Positions 37,194 through 46,031 of a stretch of DNA of 64,000 bases are shown piece after piece. Origin of the DNA: Paraburkholderia agricolaris (lineage in GTDB: Bacteria > Pseudomonadota > Gammaproteobacteria > Burkholderiales > Burkholderiaceae); contig NZ_QPER01000002.1 of the NCBI RefSeq assembly GCF_009455635.1, positions 2,418,001 to 2,482,000 on the forward strand, written 5' to 3'. Within the stretch, counting starts at the first letter, position 1. Each line of letters opens with the position of its first letter. The notes beneath the pieces were generated by a model. That model saw only the letters and a program-made list of their open reading frames with translations, did not search any database and was not told where the DNA came from. Position numbers and translations under genes: made by a program.

Positions 37194-38114
37194 ATGGACA
37201 TCCGATGCGGCACGGCTGGCTGGACCGACAAGACGCTGATCGCCTGCAAGCGCTTTTATCCGCGCGGCAGCAGCAGCGCGGAAGCAAGGCTGCGTTTTTA
37301 CGCGTCGCAGTTTCCGCTCGTCGAAGTCGATTCGGCATACTACGCGTTGCCATCAGCACCCAATTCGCAGTTGTGGAGCCAGCGTACGCCCGTTGGCTTC
37401 ACGTTCAATTTCAAATCGTTTCGCCTCTTCACCGGCCATCAGACTTCACCCGACGTCCTGCCCAAAGACATCGCGACGGCGTTGCCGGCGGGCATCACCG
37501 GGCCGCGCAAGAAGAACGTCTATTACGGCGAACTCTCCGCCGAGATTCTCGACGAACTATGGCGGCGCTATCAGGAAGCGCTCGAACCGCTGCGCGCGAG
37601 CGGTCGTCTCGGCGCGGTGCTATTCCAGTTCGCGCCGTGGATCATCCGTTCGCCGGACGGTCTCGCGCTTGTCGAAACGTGCCGGCTGCGCATGGCGGAC
37701 TATCTGATGGCCGTCGAGTTTCGCAATCAAACCTGGTTCGACGATCAGCACGCGCAATGGACACTCGATTTTCTGCGCGAGCGCGGCCTCGTCCACGTGA
37801 TCGTCGACGCCCCGCCGGAAGTGACGAACCGCGTGCACACCGTGTGGGAAGCGACGCATCCCGAACTCGCCATGGTGCGTCTGCACGGCCGCAATACGCA
37901 GACGTGGGGCGCGACGGGCGCGGCAAGCGCCGCCGATCGCTTCGACTACGACTATAGCGACGGCGAACTGAACGAACTGGCCTCGTCGATCCGCGCAATC
38001 GCGACGCGGGCGGGCCGTACTCATGTGATCTTCAATAACTGTTTCGAGGACCAGGGGCAGAGAAACGCGAGGACATTAATGAGCATCCTGGGGGTCGGTC
38101 CGAACCCGTCTTGA
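37194..38114 (+). CDS. DUF72 (YecE-like) family protein
   Basis: A 306-residue TIM-barrel-like protein of the DUF72 family: IRCGTAGWTDKTLIACKRFYP at the start (the GTAGW motif), LVEVDSAYYALPS, FTFNFKSFRLFTGHQ, LGAVLFQFAPWI, MAVEFRNQTWF and the late HGRN motif MVRLHGRNTQTW. The function of the family is not established. The ATG at 37194 starts right at the conserved core; longer in-frame readings overlap the kinase gene. It may be cotranscribed with the kinase. Confidence 0.88.
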   Translation: MDIRCGTAGWTDKTLIACKRFYPRGSSSAEARLRFYASQFPLVEVDSAYYALPSAPNSQLWSQRTPVGFTFNFKSFRLFTGHQTSPDVLPKDIATALPAGITGPRKKNVYYGELSAEILDELWRRYQEALEPLRASGRLGAVLFQFAPWIIRSPDGLALVETCRLRMADYLMAVEFRNQTWFDDQHAQWTLDFLRERGLVHVIVDAPPEVTNRVHTVWEATHPELAMVRLHGRNTQTWGATGAASAADRFDYDYSDGELNELASSIRAIATRAGRTHVIFNNCFEDQGQRNARTLMSILGVGPNPS

Positions 38115-38355
38115 GCGGTTTCGGCGAACAGTTGGCATAGCCGACAACCGGCCAATCAGGGGCACTCGACATAAGCACCTGGATTGCCGACAAGCCGGTC
38201 GGAGTTGGATGCGGCCAGTCGTCAATTCCATCTGAAGCCATGTTGGGCCAGTTGCCGATCTTCGACATGCCGACCAGAATCGACGACAATCTTTCCAGGA
38301 AACAATTGCGAGTCGTACTCCTTCGTCGGAGACACCGCTGAACCTGAAAGGCAAC

Positions 38356-38787
38356 ATGAGACGACTCTTCGCCGCCGCGCTCGCGGCTGCCACTTTCGCG
38401 ACTTGCGTTCATGCGCAAAGCAACGCGTCCGGCCCGCTCGGCACGCCCTCGGGCAAACTGCAATTCGTGCGCGCCGATCACGATTTTGCGGCGATGCTCG
38501 ACGAGGAAATTTTCGATCGGTTTGGCGCGAACACGCTCACGCATTTCGATGACATAGCCGAGAACAATGACACTGTAGAGCGCATGCTCGTGCAGACCGA
38601 TTCCGGCCCGGTGCTGTACGACTTGCGCCAACGTCCTCCGCTTGTGCAGCGCTGTGGCACGCGCATGACGGTCAAGCGCGTGTTCTGGCAAGGCGACGAG
38701 GTCGTGATGCAAGGTTCGCAAGGCTGGTTTCGATTCAAACGCGGTGCGCTAACGAAGCTGCAGTCGTCCACGACGACCTACCACTGA
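38356..38787 (+). CDS. Small secreted protein of unknown function
   Basis: 143 residues with a clear signal peptide (RRLFAAALAAATFATCVHAQ, cleavage after VHA). The mature part is about 120 residues with two cysteines in total (one in the signal region, one in VQRCGTRM), a VERMLVQTDSGPVLYD segment and an ending rich in Gly/Thr/Ser. I do not recognise a family. The 241 bp before it hold no gene. Confidence 0.6.
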   Translation: MRRLFAAALAAATFATCVHAQSNASGPLGTPSGKLQFVRADHDFAAMLDEEIFDRFGANTLTHFDDIAENNDTVERMLVQTDSGPVLYDLRQRPPLVQRCGTRMTVKRVFWQGDEVVMQGSQGWFRFKRGALTKLQSSTTTYH

Positions 38788-39018
38788 CCTATTGGCATTG
38801 GGGCGCGACAGTGAACCGTACGCGGGATTGCCGTAGCGGATTTCGATAGATTTTGAACGTCCGCTACGATGAAGACGGCCACCACCAGCGCTCCAGATCC
38901 GTCAACCCAGCGGATCGTGGAGCACTGGCGGCAGCGCCCATCCAGCCATCGCGGAAACGTCCCTGCGGCAATCGCCATCCGGTCCGGCCCGCCAGGGCTA
39001 TGACCCGCATCGGACAGA

Positions 39019-40140
39019 CTAGTGGGTCGAGAACACTGAGATTCCGCCATTGGGGAAGCCAGCCGCGCCGGGCTGGAACGGCACATACACTTGCCCAAGC
39101 GTGCTGTCGATAGCGACAGAGTGCGCGCCTGTGCCCACCGGAATCTTAAAGAGCAATTGCCGTGAGGCACCATCGATTACGCCCATCTGCGGGCTAAACC
39201 CCGATGCTGCGGCGATACCGCTCGTGACGTAATGACGGGCCGGGAGGAAATAGCGGTTGGAAGCCGGATCGTAACTGGCCTGGTCCACCCCGCCAAATGG
39301 CAGGCTGGCTTGAATTGCGCCACTCGCACGGTCGAGAATCAGCGTGATGAGCGGATCGCCCGCCGGCGGATCGCATCCAACGAGCACGTCGTTATTCGGG
39401 CCAAGCACGATTCCCGCGGGTCCGCACTTCCCTAACGGAAACGACTTGCTGACGGATGGACTTCCCGCTACCGCGGAACTGGCGGTGATGACATCGAGCT
39501 CGCCATCGGGATTGGCAGAAGTCCCGTCATTGTTGATCAAAAAACTCTTCGAGGCGGGATCATATGCACACGCTTCAAGCCCCGACGAGCCATTGAAAGA
39601 AAGCTTCGCCACCGCCGTTTGCGTCAGCGTGGAAATCAACGTGACGAACGGTGGTGAGTCTCCGGGACTTGCGAACATCACAAGATGATCGTCAGGATCG
39701 TAGCAGCCCTCATCGACACGCGAGCCGGAATGACTGATGACGATTGTATTGACCGTCTTCTGCGCAGTTGTATCGATCACCTTAACTGAATCGACGTCGC
39801 CAACATAGATCGTGTTCGTGCCGGTGACACCTACGATTCCGTCGGGACCGGACTCGTCTGTCGTGGCGCCGGCACCGATGAACGGCCCGGGAATCTGTGC
39901 GATCAGCGTGTTCGATCCGGTGTCCACGACATCGACGGCTTTGTTATTGCGGTCGGAGAGAAAGTACTTGCCGGCCTCGACGTAGCTGATGTCGAAACTG
40001 AATGGTGGGCTCGAAGCATTGGGTACGGCGATGTTCGTCAACAGCTTTGGCGGCGTCGGCGTGCTGACGTCATTTCCACCTCCGCAGCCGGCCAACGTGG
40101 CCGCCGCGAGCAACATCAAGGTCATCATGCGCTTTTCCAT
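39019..40140 (-). CDS. Lipoprotein with YncE-like beta-propeller
   Basis: 373 residues. The N-terminus MEKRMMTLMLLAAATLAGCG ends in the lipobox LAGC, so the cysteine should be lipidated. The rest has repeated propeller-blade motifs: FDISYVEAGKYFLSDRNNKA, VDVVDTGSNTLIAQIPG, NTIYVGDVDSVKVIDT, HSVAIDSTLGQVYVPF. It resembles YncE/surface-repeat proteins whose ligands are mostly unknown. The start at 40140 is supported by AAAGGAG eight bases upstream; the in-frame extension to 40230 lies in the leader. A 24-bp palindrome about 100 bp upstream may control it. Confidence 0.82.
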   Translation of the reverse strand: MEKRMMTLMLLAAATLAGCGGGNDVSTPTPPKLLTNIAVPNASSPPFSFDISYVEAGKYFLSDRNNKAVDVVDTGSNTLIAQIPGPFIGAGATTDESGPDGIVGVTGTNTIYVGDVDSVKVIDTTAQKTVNTIVISHSGSRVDEGCYDPDDHLVMFASPGDSPPFVTLISTLTQTAVAKLSFNGSSGLEACAYDPASKSFLINNDGTSANPDGELDVITASSAVAGSPSVSKSFPLGKCGPAGIVLGPNNDVLVGCDPPAGDPLITLILDRASGAIQASLPFGGVDQASYDPASNRYFLPARHYVTSGIAAASGFSPQMGVIDGASRQLLFKIPVGTGAHSVAIDSTLGQVYVPFQPGAAGFPNGGISVFSTH

Positions 40141-40240
40141 CGATTCGTCTCCTTTCCGTTTATTGGCCTGACCGTCGGTCCGGGGATGGGCGCGAGTATT
40201 GAAATTCATCCCGCTCCCGAACAACGACAATCGACGAACA

Positions 40241-40264
40241 ATTTCTTAAGGAATCTTAAGAAAT
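40241..40264. promoter_or_regulatory. Palindrome upstream of the lipoprotein gene
   Basis: ATTTCTTAAG, GAAT, CTTAAGAAAT: perfect 10-bp arms around 4 bp. It can also be read as two TCTTAAG direct repeats ten bases apart. It lies 101 bp upstream of the lipoprotein start in an AT-rich region and could be an operator; there is no T-run after it to suggest a terminator. Confidence 0.5.
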
Positions 40265-40624
40265 GCTCATCTAAAGATGAAAGCCACGTTTCTCATGAAT
40301 GCAGCCGCGCAGCGCATGAGTTGTGGCTATAGACTGGCTGTCTGGCTCACACAATGGCGGCGCGACGGAAAATCGGAAAGTAAAACTTATTTATGATCTG
40401 CATTATGTGGATGCTATACCCGTAATGAATCTGAAGCCTCCATGGATCGTCTCCTCTTTCCCTGAAGGTTCGGAATCCAAAGATTCATTAGACGTCGTCA
40501 GCGAAACACCCATCAGGACGTTCACGGAACGAACCACGCGTCGATTACCCATGACTGGGCGGCAAGATTATCTTCGCGCGTGTCGATCCACTCAACCACC
40601 CATTGGTGCGCAACCTGTTTTGCC

Positions 40625-40653
40625 TTGACATCAAGACATCATGACGTCATGAT
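40625..40653 (+). promoter_or_regulatory. Promoter of the GntR-TauE-DUF1634 operon
   Basis: A consensus -35 TTGACA at 40625-40630 and CATGAT at 40648-40653 with a 17-bp spacer. Transcription would start near 40660, within a base or so of the likely ATG at 40661, suggesting a leaderless mRNA. The operator palindrome covers the spacer and -10. Confidence 0.55.
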
Positions 40654-40658
40654 GTCTT
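40633..40658. promoter_or_regulatory. Perfect 26-bp operator palindrome
   Basis: The half-site AAGACATCATGAC is followed directly by its exact reverse complement. It lies over the promoter and ends two bases before the GntR start codon. GntR/HutC regulators bind palindromes in their own promoters, so autoregulation is very likely. Confidence 0.8.
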
Positions 40659-40660
40659 AC

Positions 40661-41407
40661 ATGAACGCCGACCGAAACAGCCAACTCCCTCTCTACGCGC
40701 AGGTCGAAACGGTGCTCGCCGCGCGGATCGCAGACGGCACCTATCCGCCGGGCACGCAATTACCCAACGAGGCGAGCCTGCTGGCAAGTTTCAACATCAG
40801 CCGCACCACGCTGCAGAAAACGGTGCAGAACCTGATTACGCGCGGCCTGATCGAAATCCGCCGTGGCAAAGGCACCTTCGTCACCCAGCCGCGCCTCACG
40901 CAGCCGCTTACCGAACTGAGCGGCTTTGTCGAGGATATGCGTGCGCACGGCCGCCATCCGAGCGCCCGTCTGCTGGCGAGGCAGGTCGAAACCGCCAGCG
41001 AGGCCGTGGCCGGCAAACTGGCGCTCAAACCGGGTACGCCCGTCGTCCACATTCAGCGCGTGCGCATCGCCGACGGCACACCGCTTTCGTTCGACGAAAC
41101 CTGGCTGCCAAAAGACATCGGCGAAAAGATCATCGAAAACGATCTCGAGGCAGAGCCGATCTTCACGCTGCTCGAAGAGAAGTACGGCGTTGCCCTGATC
41201 GAAGCGGAATACCGGCTGGAGGCAATCGCCGCGGACGCAGCCGTTGCGCGGGCCCTCGAGGTCGCGGCGGGCAGCCCGATTTTTCTGATCGAGCGAACCT
41301 CGTACAGCGACGAAAACCGTCCGGTCGATTATGAAAAGCTGTACTACCGGGGCGATCAGATCCAGTTCGTTACCCGCCTCGCCCGGCGCAAGCCGAACCT
41401 GCCATGA
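40661..41407 (+). CDS. GntR-family regulator, HutC/UTRA type
   Basis: 248 residues. The N-terminal winged helix contains LPLYAQVETVLAARIADGTY, GTQLPNEASLLASFNISRTT and a wing RRGKGTFV (about 5-75). The C-terminal UTRA ligand domain (95-240) has LARQVETASEAVAGKLAL, VVHIQRVRIADGTPLSFDE and FLIERTSYSDENRPVDYEKL. UTRA domains bind small acids or sugar phosphates. Start ATG at 40661 is chosen since earlier in-frame ATGs (40649, 40652) sit inside the operator. The stop overlaps the next gene (ATGA), so it probably controls the TauE-like exporter it is transcribed with. Confidence 0.9.
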   Translation: MNADRNSQLPLYAQVETVLAARIADGTYPPGTQLPNEASLLASFNISRTTLQKTVQNLITRGLIEIRRGKGTFVTQPRLTQPLTELSGFVEDMRAHGRHPSARLLARQVETASEAVAGKLALKPGTPVVHIQRVRIADGTPLSFDETWLPKDIGEKIIENDLEAEPIFTLLEEKYGVALIEAEYRLEAIAADAAVARALEVAAGSPIFLIERTSYSDENRPVDYEKLYYRGDQIQFVTRLARRKPNLP

Positions 41408-42294
41408 CCGGCGCACAGGCAGCGATGGATCTGGGCTACACGCTGTGGCTCTTCGCGGTGTCGCTTGGGGCAAGCGCGCTCGGCGGCGTGCTCGGCATGG
41501 CGAGCGGCATTTTTATCGTGCCCATCCTGACCATGTTCGGCCACCTCGACATTCACATCGCCATTGGCGCCAGCATCGTTTCGGTGATCGCCTGCTCGTG
41601 CGGAGGCGCCGCGCCCTTTCTGCGCGGCCGCTTGACCAATGTCCGGCTCGCCGTGGTTCTGGAAACCGCCACCACGCTCGGCGCATTGTCCGGCGTCCTG
41701 TTGAGCGGGCTCATCCCGGTGTCCGTGCTGTTTTTCATTTTTGCCGTCATTCTGCTGGTCTCCGCCCAGCAAATGCTGGCACGGCGTGCCGATCCGGTTG
41801 CCGGTGATGGCGCTGCCGTGCCGGGCGCACGGTCGTGGGGCGCTTCGTTACGCCTGGATTCGAGCTATCCGGACCGCGCGCTCGGACACGACGTCGACTA
41901 TCGCGTGCAACGCGTGCCGCTGGGCCTGTCCCTCATGTACGGAGCGGGGTTGATTTCGGCGTTGCTCGGCATTGGCAGCGGCGTTCTCAAGATTCCGGCG
42001 ATGGATACGGCGCTGCGCCTGCCGATCAAGGTCTCGTCCGCCACCTCCAATTTCATGATCGGCGTGACGGCGGCGGCCAGCGCCGGCGCTTACTTCCTGC
42101 GCGGTGAAATCGTGGCGGCAATCGCCGGCCCGGTGGCCTTGGGCTCGGTCGTCGGCGCCCTGCTCGGCGCACGGGTTCTCACGCGCCTGTCGGGCGACAG
42201 GCTGCGCGTGCTCTTTGTCGTGGTGCTGGCGGTGCTGGCCGTGCAAATGCTGCTCGAAGCATTCGGCATCCACCTCTTCGGAGCGTCGGCATGA
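41404..42294 (+). CDS. TauE/SafE-family membrane transporter
   Basis: 296 residues with about eight hydrophobic helices in two halves, the family layout. The N-terminal half has GASALGGVLGMASGIFIVPIL and IAIGASIVSVIACS; the C-terminal half has GAGLISALLGIGSGVLKIPAM and SATSNFMIGVTAAASAGAYF. Members are linked to export of sulfite, sulfoacetate and other organosulfur anions. The gene overlaps the GntR gene before it and the DUF1634 gene after it, a common TauE-DUF1634 pairing. The substrate is not evident. Confidence 0.9.
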   Translation: MTGAQAAMDLGYTLWLFAVSLGASALGGVLGMASGIFIVPILTMFGHLDIHIAIGASIVSVIACSCGGAAPFLRGRLTNVRLAVVLETATTLGALSGVLLSGLIPVSVLFFIFAVILLVSAQQMLARRADPVAGDGAAVPGARSWGASLRLDSSYPDRALGHDVDYRVQRVPLGLSLMYGAGLISALLGIGSGVLKIPAMDTALRLPIKVSSATSNFMIGVTAAASAGAYFLRGEIVAAIAGPVALGSVVGALLGARVLTRLSGDRLRVLFVVVLAVLAVQMLLEAFGIHLFGASA

Positions 42295-42650
42295 GCGGCG
42301 TTGCGTCGACCGGGAGACGGCTCGAACACTGGCTGGCGAGACTCCTGCACTACGGCACATGGGTGGCAACGGGCATCATTGCAACCGGCCTTGCAATTAG
42401 CCTTCTTCGCACCGGCGACAGCAAGCTTGCAAGCGCACTATCCGGCATGCGAACGCTGCCCGAAATGCTCTCGATATCAGCCGGCATGCATGTTATGAGC
42501 GCTGGCATCGCGCTTTTTATCCTGTTGCCGATAATGCGGCTTATATTGATGTTAGGGATGTTCCTGCATCAACGCGACTACCGGTTCAGCGCGATCGCCG
42601 CCCTGGTGCTGCTGATCGTCGCCGCGGGATTACTGGCCGGCGCGGTTTGA
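42291..42650 (+). CDS. DUF1634 small membrane protein
   Basis: 119 residues with three hydrophobic helices (WVATGIIATGLAISLL, ISAGMHVMSAGIALFILLPI, IAALVLLIVAAGLLAGAV). DUF1634 proteins usually sit next to TauE/SafE transporters, as here with an ATGA overlap, and are probably accessory subunits. The role is not known. Confidence 0.85.
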   Translation: MSGVASTGRRLEHWLARLLHYGTWVATGIIATGLAISLLRTGDSKLASALSGMRTLPEMLSISAGMHVMSAGIALFILLPIMRLILMLGMFLHQRDYRFSAIAALVLLIVAAGLLAGAV

Positions 42651-42841
42651 TGTGTGCGGCGCGAACGACCCTGGGTATGATGCGAACGCGTGCCGGCCGG
42701 CGTGCGACCCGTTGCCGGGCGATGGCACTACGCCGGGCATCGGGTCCCGCATTACGTTTCGTTACCGCGCGTTGTCATCACGTTTCGATTTGAATTTGCA
42801 GCCGCGTCTTACGCGGCACTTTTCCAGCCACGAGAACCATC

Positions 42842-43108
42842 ATGCCCGCCCAACACGACGAAGTCCCGACTACCCGCACTGAACCGGGCAAGGCAAAGCG
42901 CAAGGATCTGTCCATTACGTCGCGCAACCTTCTGATGGTTGCGATCGGCGTGGTGGTCTTCGCGATCGTGGCAACGGTCGTGCTCTACGGTCCAATCACT
43001 TACGGCGACGAGATTCCCAACTTCGGCATCATTCTGATGCTGACCGTGCCGGTTATCGCGGGCGTGGCTTTCCGGGTCGGGCTGGACGCGTGGCTGGACA
43101 GGAAATGA
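42842..43108 (+). CDS. Small two-helix membrane protein, unknown function
   Basis: 88 residues: a hydrophilic, charged N-terminus (1-25) and two TM helices, LLMVAIGVVVFAIVATVVLYG and FGIILMLTVPVIAGVAFRVG. The ATG follows ACGAGAACC. Codon use is like neighbouring genes. I do not recognise a family. It converges on the histidine kinase gene, with stops 11 bp apart. Confidence 0.6.
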   Translation: MPAQHDEVPTTRTEPGKAKRKDLSITSRNLLMVAIGVVVFAIVATVVLYGPITYGDEIPNFGIILMLTVPVIAGVAFRVGLDAWLDRK

Positions 43109-43118
43109 GCGGGCTCGA

Positions 43119-44465
43119 TCAGGACACACGCGGCAACACGACCCACACTTCCAGGCCACCGCCCTCACGCGCATGAAACTGCAGGCTGCCGCCGTGCAGC
43201 CGTGCAATCCGCTCGACAATCGCAAGCCCCAGCCCGGTACCGCCGCTGTGCGCGCGAGCATTGCGGCCGCGCTGAAACGGCGCTTTCAGCTGTTCGAGTT
43301 CCTCTGCCGAAAGTCCTTTGCCGCGATCGCCAACCGCCACATACACGGCCTGGCCCGTGACCCAACTCCGTACGGCAAGCCCGCTGCCGCCGTAGACGAT
43401 CGCGTTCTGCATAAGGTTCATCAGGAGCCGCATCATGCTGATCGGCCGATACGCAATCGTCGGCAAAACCGCCAGCGAGAGCTCAAATTCATGGCCCAGC
43501 CCCGCGAAATCGCCGGCGAGCCGTTCGATCAATGCATTGAGATCACCGGCTTCGGCCGCTTCGCGCTCCCCGCTGCCGGCGTAATCCATGAACTGCTGCA
43601 AGATCGTTTCGATCTGGTCCAGATAGGATTCCGCTGCGACGACAAAGCTGCTGTCGCTGCCGTCCGGCATCGCCATGGCCATCGAGAGCCGCAGTTTGGT
43701 GAGCGGCGTGCGGATGTCGTGTGAGATGCCGGCCAGCATCAGCGCGCGCGTCGCCTCGGCTTGCTGCAACGTATGCGTCATCTGATTGAATGCGCCGCTT
43801 ACCGCGGCGATCTCGGTGGGACCGTCGGTCGGCAACGGCACGGGGGTTTCGCCGGCGCTCACGCGGCGCGCCGCCCGCGTCAACTGCCGCAGCGGCTGGT
43901 TGAGATGGCGCTGGATCACGTAGCCGGTCAGCGCTGCCAGCGCACCCAGACCGAGCGACAACAGGATCGCAGCGTCGAGGCCGGCGCCTTGCGCGTCCTC
44001 CGGAATCGGCAGCGCGATCCAGTACGGCGAATGCGGCGCATCGGCCGGCGCATGCATGCGAATCCACAAGCGCTGGCCACCTTCGAACTGCCAGAGCACC
44101 GGCATATCGGCAGGCAGATGCGCGCGCAAGCTGTCGAGAAACACGCTGCGCTGATACGTGCGATAGGCCAGCAGCAAACTGGGTGGCGGCTTGACGGTAG
44201 CCTCGGCAGGCAGTTGCGCACGCGCGTCGAGGCGGCCAGTCAATCCGGCGCGCGCGTTCGGCGGCGTGGCTTGAAGCAGGCCGTCGAGCGTCGTCACGTA
44301 GGTGGCGAACACGGTGGCCGCCCGCACGACACGCGGCCGCTGCACATAATGCAGCAACACGCCGAGCGAGCACACCTGGCTCAGCATCACCAGGACGATC
44401 AGCAAAACGATATTGCGCGCCAGCAGCGTTCTCGGCAGCGCGCGCTGCAGCCACGTGCGGGTCAT
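43119..44465 (-). CDS. Sensor histidine kinase (EnvZ/OmpR-system type)
   Basis: 448 residues. Two TM helices (about 12-38 and 165-185) flank a periplasmic sensor of about 125 residues. HAMP follows (PLRQLTRAARRVSAGETPVP), then HisKA with phospho-His in LAGISHDIRTPLTKLRLSMAM (near 247), then the ATPase domain with LLMNLMQNAIVYGGSG, VGDRGKGLS and GGTGLGLAIVERIARLHGG. The start ATG at 44465 overlaps the regulator stop (ATGA). It pairs with the OmpR-type regulator encoded just upstream. The signal is unknown. Confidence 0.93.
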   Translation of the reverse strand: MTRTWLQRALPRTLLARNIVLLIVLVMLSQVCSLGVLLHYVQRPRVVRAATVFATYVTTLDGLLQATPPNARAGLTGRLDARAQLPAEATVKPPPSLLLAYRTYQRSVFLDSLRAHLPADMPVLWQFEGGQRLWIRMHAPADAPHSPYWIALPIPEDAQGAGLDAAILLSLGLGALAALTGYVIQRHLNQPLRQLTRAARRVSAGETPVPLPTDGPTEIAAVSGAFNQMTHTLQQAEATRALMLAGISHDIRTPLTKLRLSMAMAMPDGSDSSFVVAAESYLDQIETILQQFMDYAGSGEREAAEAGDLNALIERLAGDFAGLGHEFELSLAVLPTIAYRPISMMRLLMNLMQNAIVYGGSGLAVRSWVTGQAVYVAVGDRGKGLSAEELEQLKAPFQRGRNARAHSGGTGLGLAIVERIARLHGGSLQFHAREGGGLEVWVVLPRVS

Positions 44466-45175
44466 GAGTCGACGTCCGCGACCAGCATATAGCCGATGCC
44501 CCAAACGGTCTTGATGAAGCGCGGCTTCGACGGGTCGTCCTCGACGATCTGCCTGAGCCGCAGCACCTGCACGTCAATACTGCGATCGAGCGCATCGTGC
44601 TCACGCCCACGGGCGCGTGCCAGCAGATTGTCCCGGCTCACAGGCCGGTTCGGCGAAGAAGCCAGCGCGACCAGCAGCAGCATCTGCGCCGAATGAATCT
44701 CCAGTAGCTCTCCCGCGCGCGACAACTCCTGCTTGCCGACGTCAAGACTGAAGTCGCCGAAGCGCACACTCTGCGAGGTCACGGTGACGTCGCCCGAAGC
44801 CATCTTCTGGCGGCGCAGCAGCGCATTGATCCGCGCCACCAGTTCACGCGGCAGGAACGGTTTGGCGAGGTAGTCGTCAGCGCCGGTTTCGAGGCCCACC
44901 ACCCGGTCGAGCGGATCGCCTTTGGCGGTCAGCATCAGGATCGGCAGCGTTTGCCCTTGCTCGCGCAAGCGGGCGCAGATCGCGAGGCCGTCTTCTTCGC
45001 CGATCATCAGATCGAGCACCAGCAAATCGAACGGCTCGCGCTCCAGATAGCGGTCGAGCCGTTTGCCGTCCTCCGCGACCCGCACGTCGAAACCATGGCC
45101 ACGCAGGAAACGCTGCAGCATGTTGCGCAGTTCGGCTTCGTCGTCGAGCACGATAATTTTGGCGGGGCGATCCAT
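44462..45175 (-). CDS. OmpR-family response regulator
   Basis: 237 residues: receiver domain (1-120) with acidic pocket LDDEAE, phospho-acceptor Asp in LVLDLMIGEEDGL (the usual P after the Asp loop is replaced by IG), Thr in LMLTAKGD and Lys in LAKPF; winged-helix output domain (135-233) with DRSIDVQVLRLRQIVEDDP and IKTVWGIGYMLV. The start at 45175 is supported by GAGGAG eight bases upstream. It acts with the kinase encoded immediately after it. Confidence 0.94.
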   Translation of the reverse strand: MDRPAKIIVLDDEAELRNMLQRFLRGHGFDVRVAEDGKRLDRYLEREPFDLLVLDLMIGEEDGLAICARLREQGQTLPILMLTAKGDPLDRVVGLETGADDYLAKPFLPRELVARINALLRRQKMASGDVTVTSQSVRFGDFSLDVGKQELSRAGELLEIHSAQMLLLVALASSPNRPVSRDNLLARARGREHDALDRSIDVQVLRLRQIVEDDPSKPRFIKTVWGIGYMLVADVDS

Positions 45176-45191
45176 CTGACAGCTCCTCGGT

Positions 45192-45310
45192 TCAAGCGTC
45201 GGGCGGTGCATGGCGCGCCGCGTGCCGTTCTGCCTCGCGCGGCGACAACACGTAGAACGACGGGATAAACAGCCATCCCACGATCCCGCCGATGCCCGCG
45301 CCGCTCAGTG
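45192..45310 (-). pseudogene. Possible remnant: C-terminal end of a membrane transporter
   Basis: In one minus-strand frame the gap between the EF-hand and regulator genes reads AGIGGIVGWLFIPSFYVLS and then PREAERHAARHAPPDA before a TGA at 45192-45194. It looks like the last helix and tail of an RND-type efflux pump or another polytopic protein. There is no start codon in frame and it begins inside the EF-hand gene. It may be a decayed fragment left by a deletion, or chance. Confidence 0.3.
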
Positions 45311-45598
45311 CGCTGCCCCGCGTTCCTGCATGAATGCCATGATCTGCGGCAGCGTGATGTAACCCGCTTTCTGCGTGTCGATTTCATCGAAATGCTTCGC
45401 GACCATCGGCATGCCTGTGGCGGCCTGTTCTTTCGTGAGCTTGCCGTCGTGCGTGGTGTTGGCATTCGCAAAGCGCGTTTGCAGTTGCTGCGCCATGCGT
45501 TCCATGCGCTGGGGATTGCCACCTTGCGGTGCGGCTGTTTGAGCAAACGTGACGGTGGATGCGCAGCACAGCAGCACAACGGCGATTAACTTCTTCAT
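45305..45598 (-). CDS. Small periplasmic EF-hand protein
   Basis: 97 residues with a signal peptide (KKLIAVVLLCCASTVTFAQ) and two EF-hand-like loops: residues 45-58 (NANTTHDGKLTKEQ) and 71-82 (DEIDTQKAGYIT). The loops keep only part of the DxDxDG pattern, so calcium binding is possible but not sure. GAGGAA precedes the ATG at 45598. It lies upstream of the two-component genes on the same strand and could be in the same regulatory unit. Confidence 0.8.
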   Translation of the reverse strand: MKKLIAVVLLCCASTVTFAQTAAPQGGNPQRMERMAQQLQTRFANANTTHDGKLTKEQAATGMPMVAKHFDEIDTQKAGYITLPQIMAFMQERGAAH

Positions 45599-46031
45599 GA
45601 CTGATTCCTCGATTAAAGCATCGTGCGTCGCCTGCAAACCGCCGCGATCCGTTCGATGACAGAGCGGATTCTTGGGCAAGCGCGGCCGGAAGGCAATTTC
45701 AGAATCATGTCGCCGTATTTCATGGTTCTGGTGACGTCGGCATGACAGGCACAGCGCGCTGCCGTCGCGACACGTCGGCGCTTCAACCACGTGCACGCCT
45801 GTCTTCACGACTACTTTCGCGCGACATGAAATGAAATAAGTTCGCGCTGCCGTTTCGAACGCAGTTTGCGTATCTTTCGTCTGCCAGCACTACCGGCACC
45901 TTAAGCACCTTAAGCACCTTAAGCAACCAAAGCGCCCCGGCGGTTCGGATGACTTATCAAGCAATCCGAATCAGCCGCTTTTTTTCACCGGCACATGCGC
46001 TACGCCGTTCAACACGTCTCAGGAGTATCAA
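45599..46031. other. Intergenic region with TTAAG repeats
   Basis: 433 bp without a supported gene. It holds three 9-bp units TTAAGCACC, TTAAGCACC, TTAAGCAAC at 45901-45927 and an AGGAG ribosome site for the next gene at 46021-46025. TTAAG repeats are a common form of OmpR-type regulator sites, which fits the nearby regulator gene, but the 9-bp period is shorter than usual. Confidence 0.5.

Noticed and set aside
40323..40628. 101-codon plus-strand frame before the GntR gene
   Set aside because: No ribosome site, unusual composition, and it runs through the promoter of the GntR operon.
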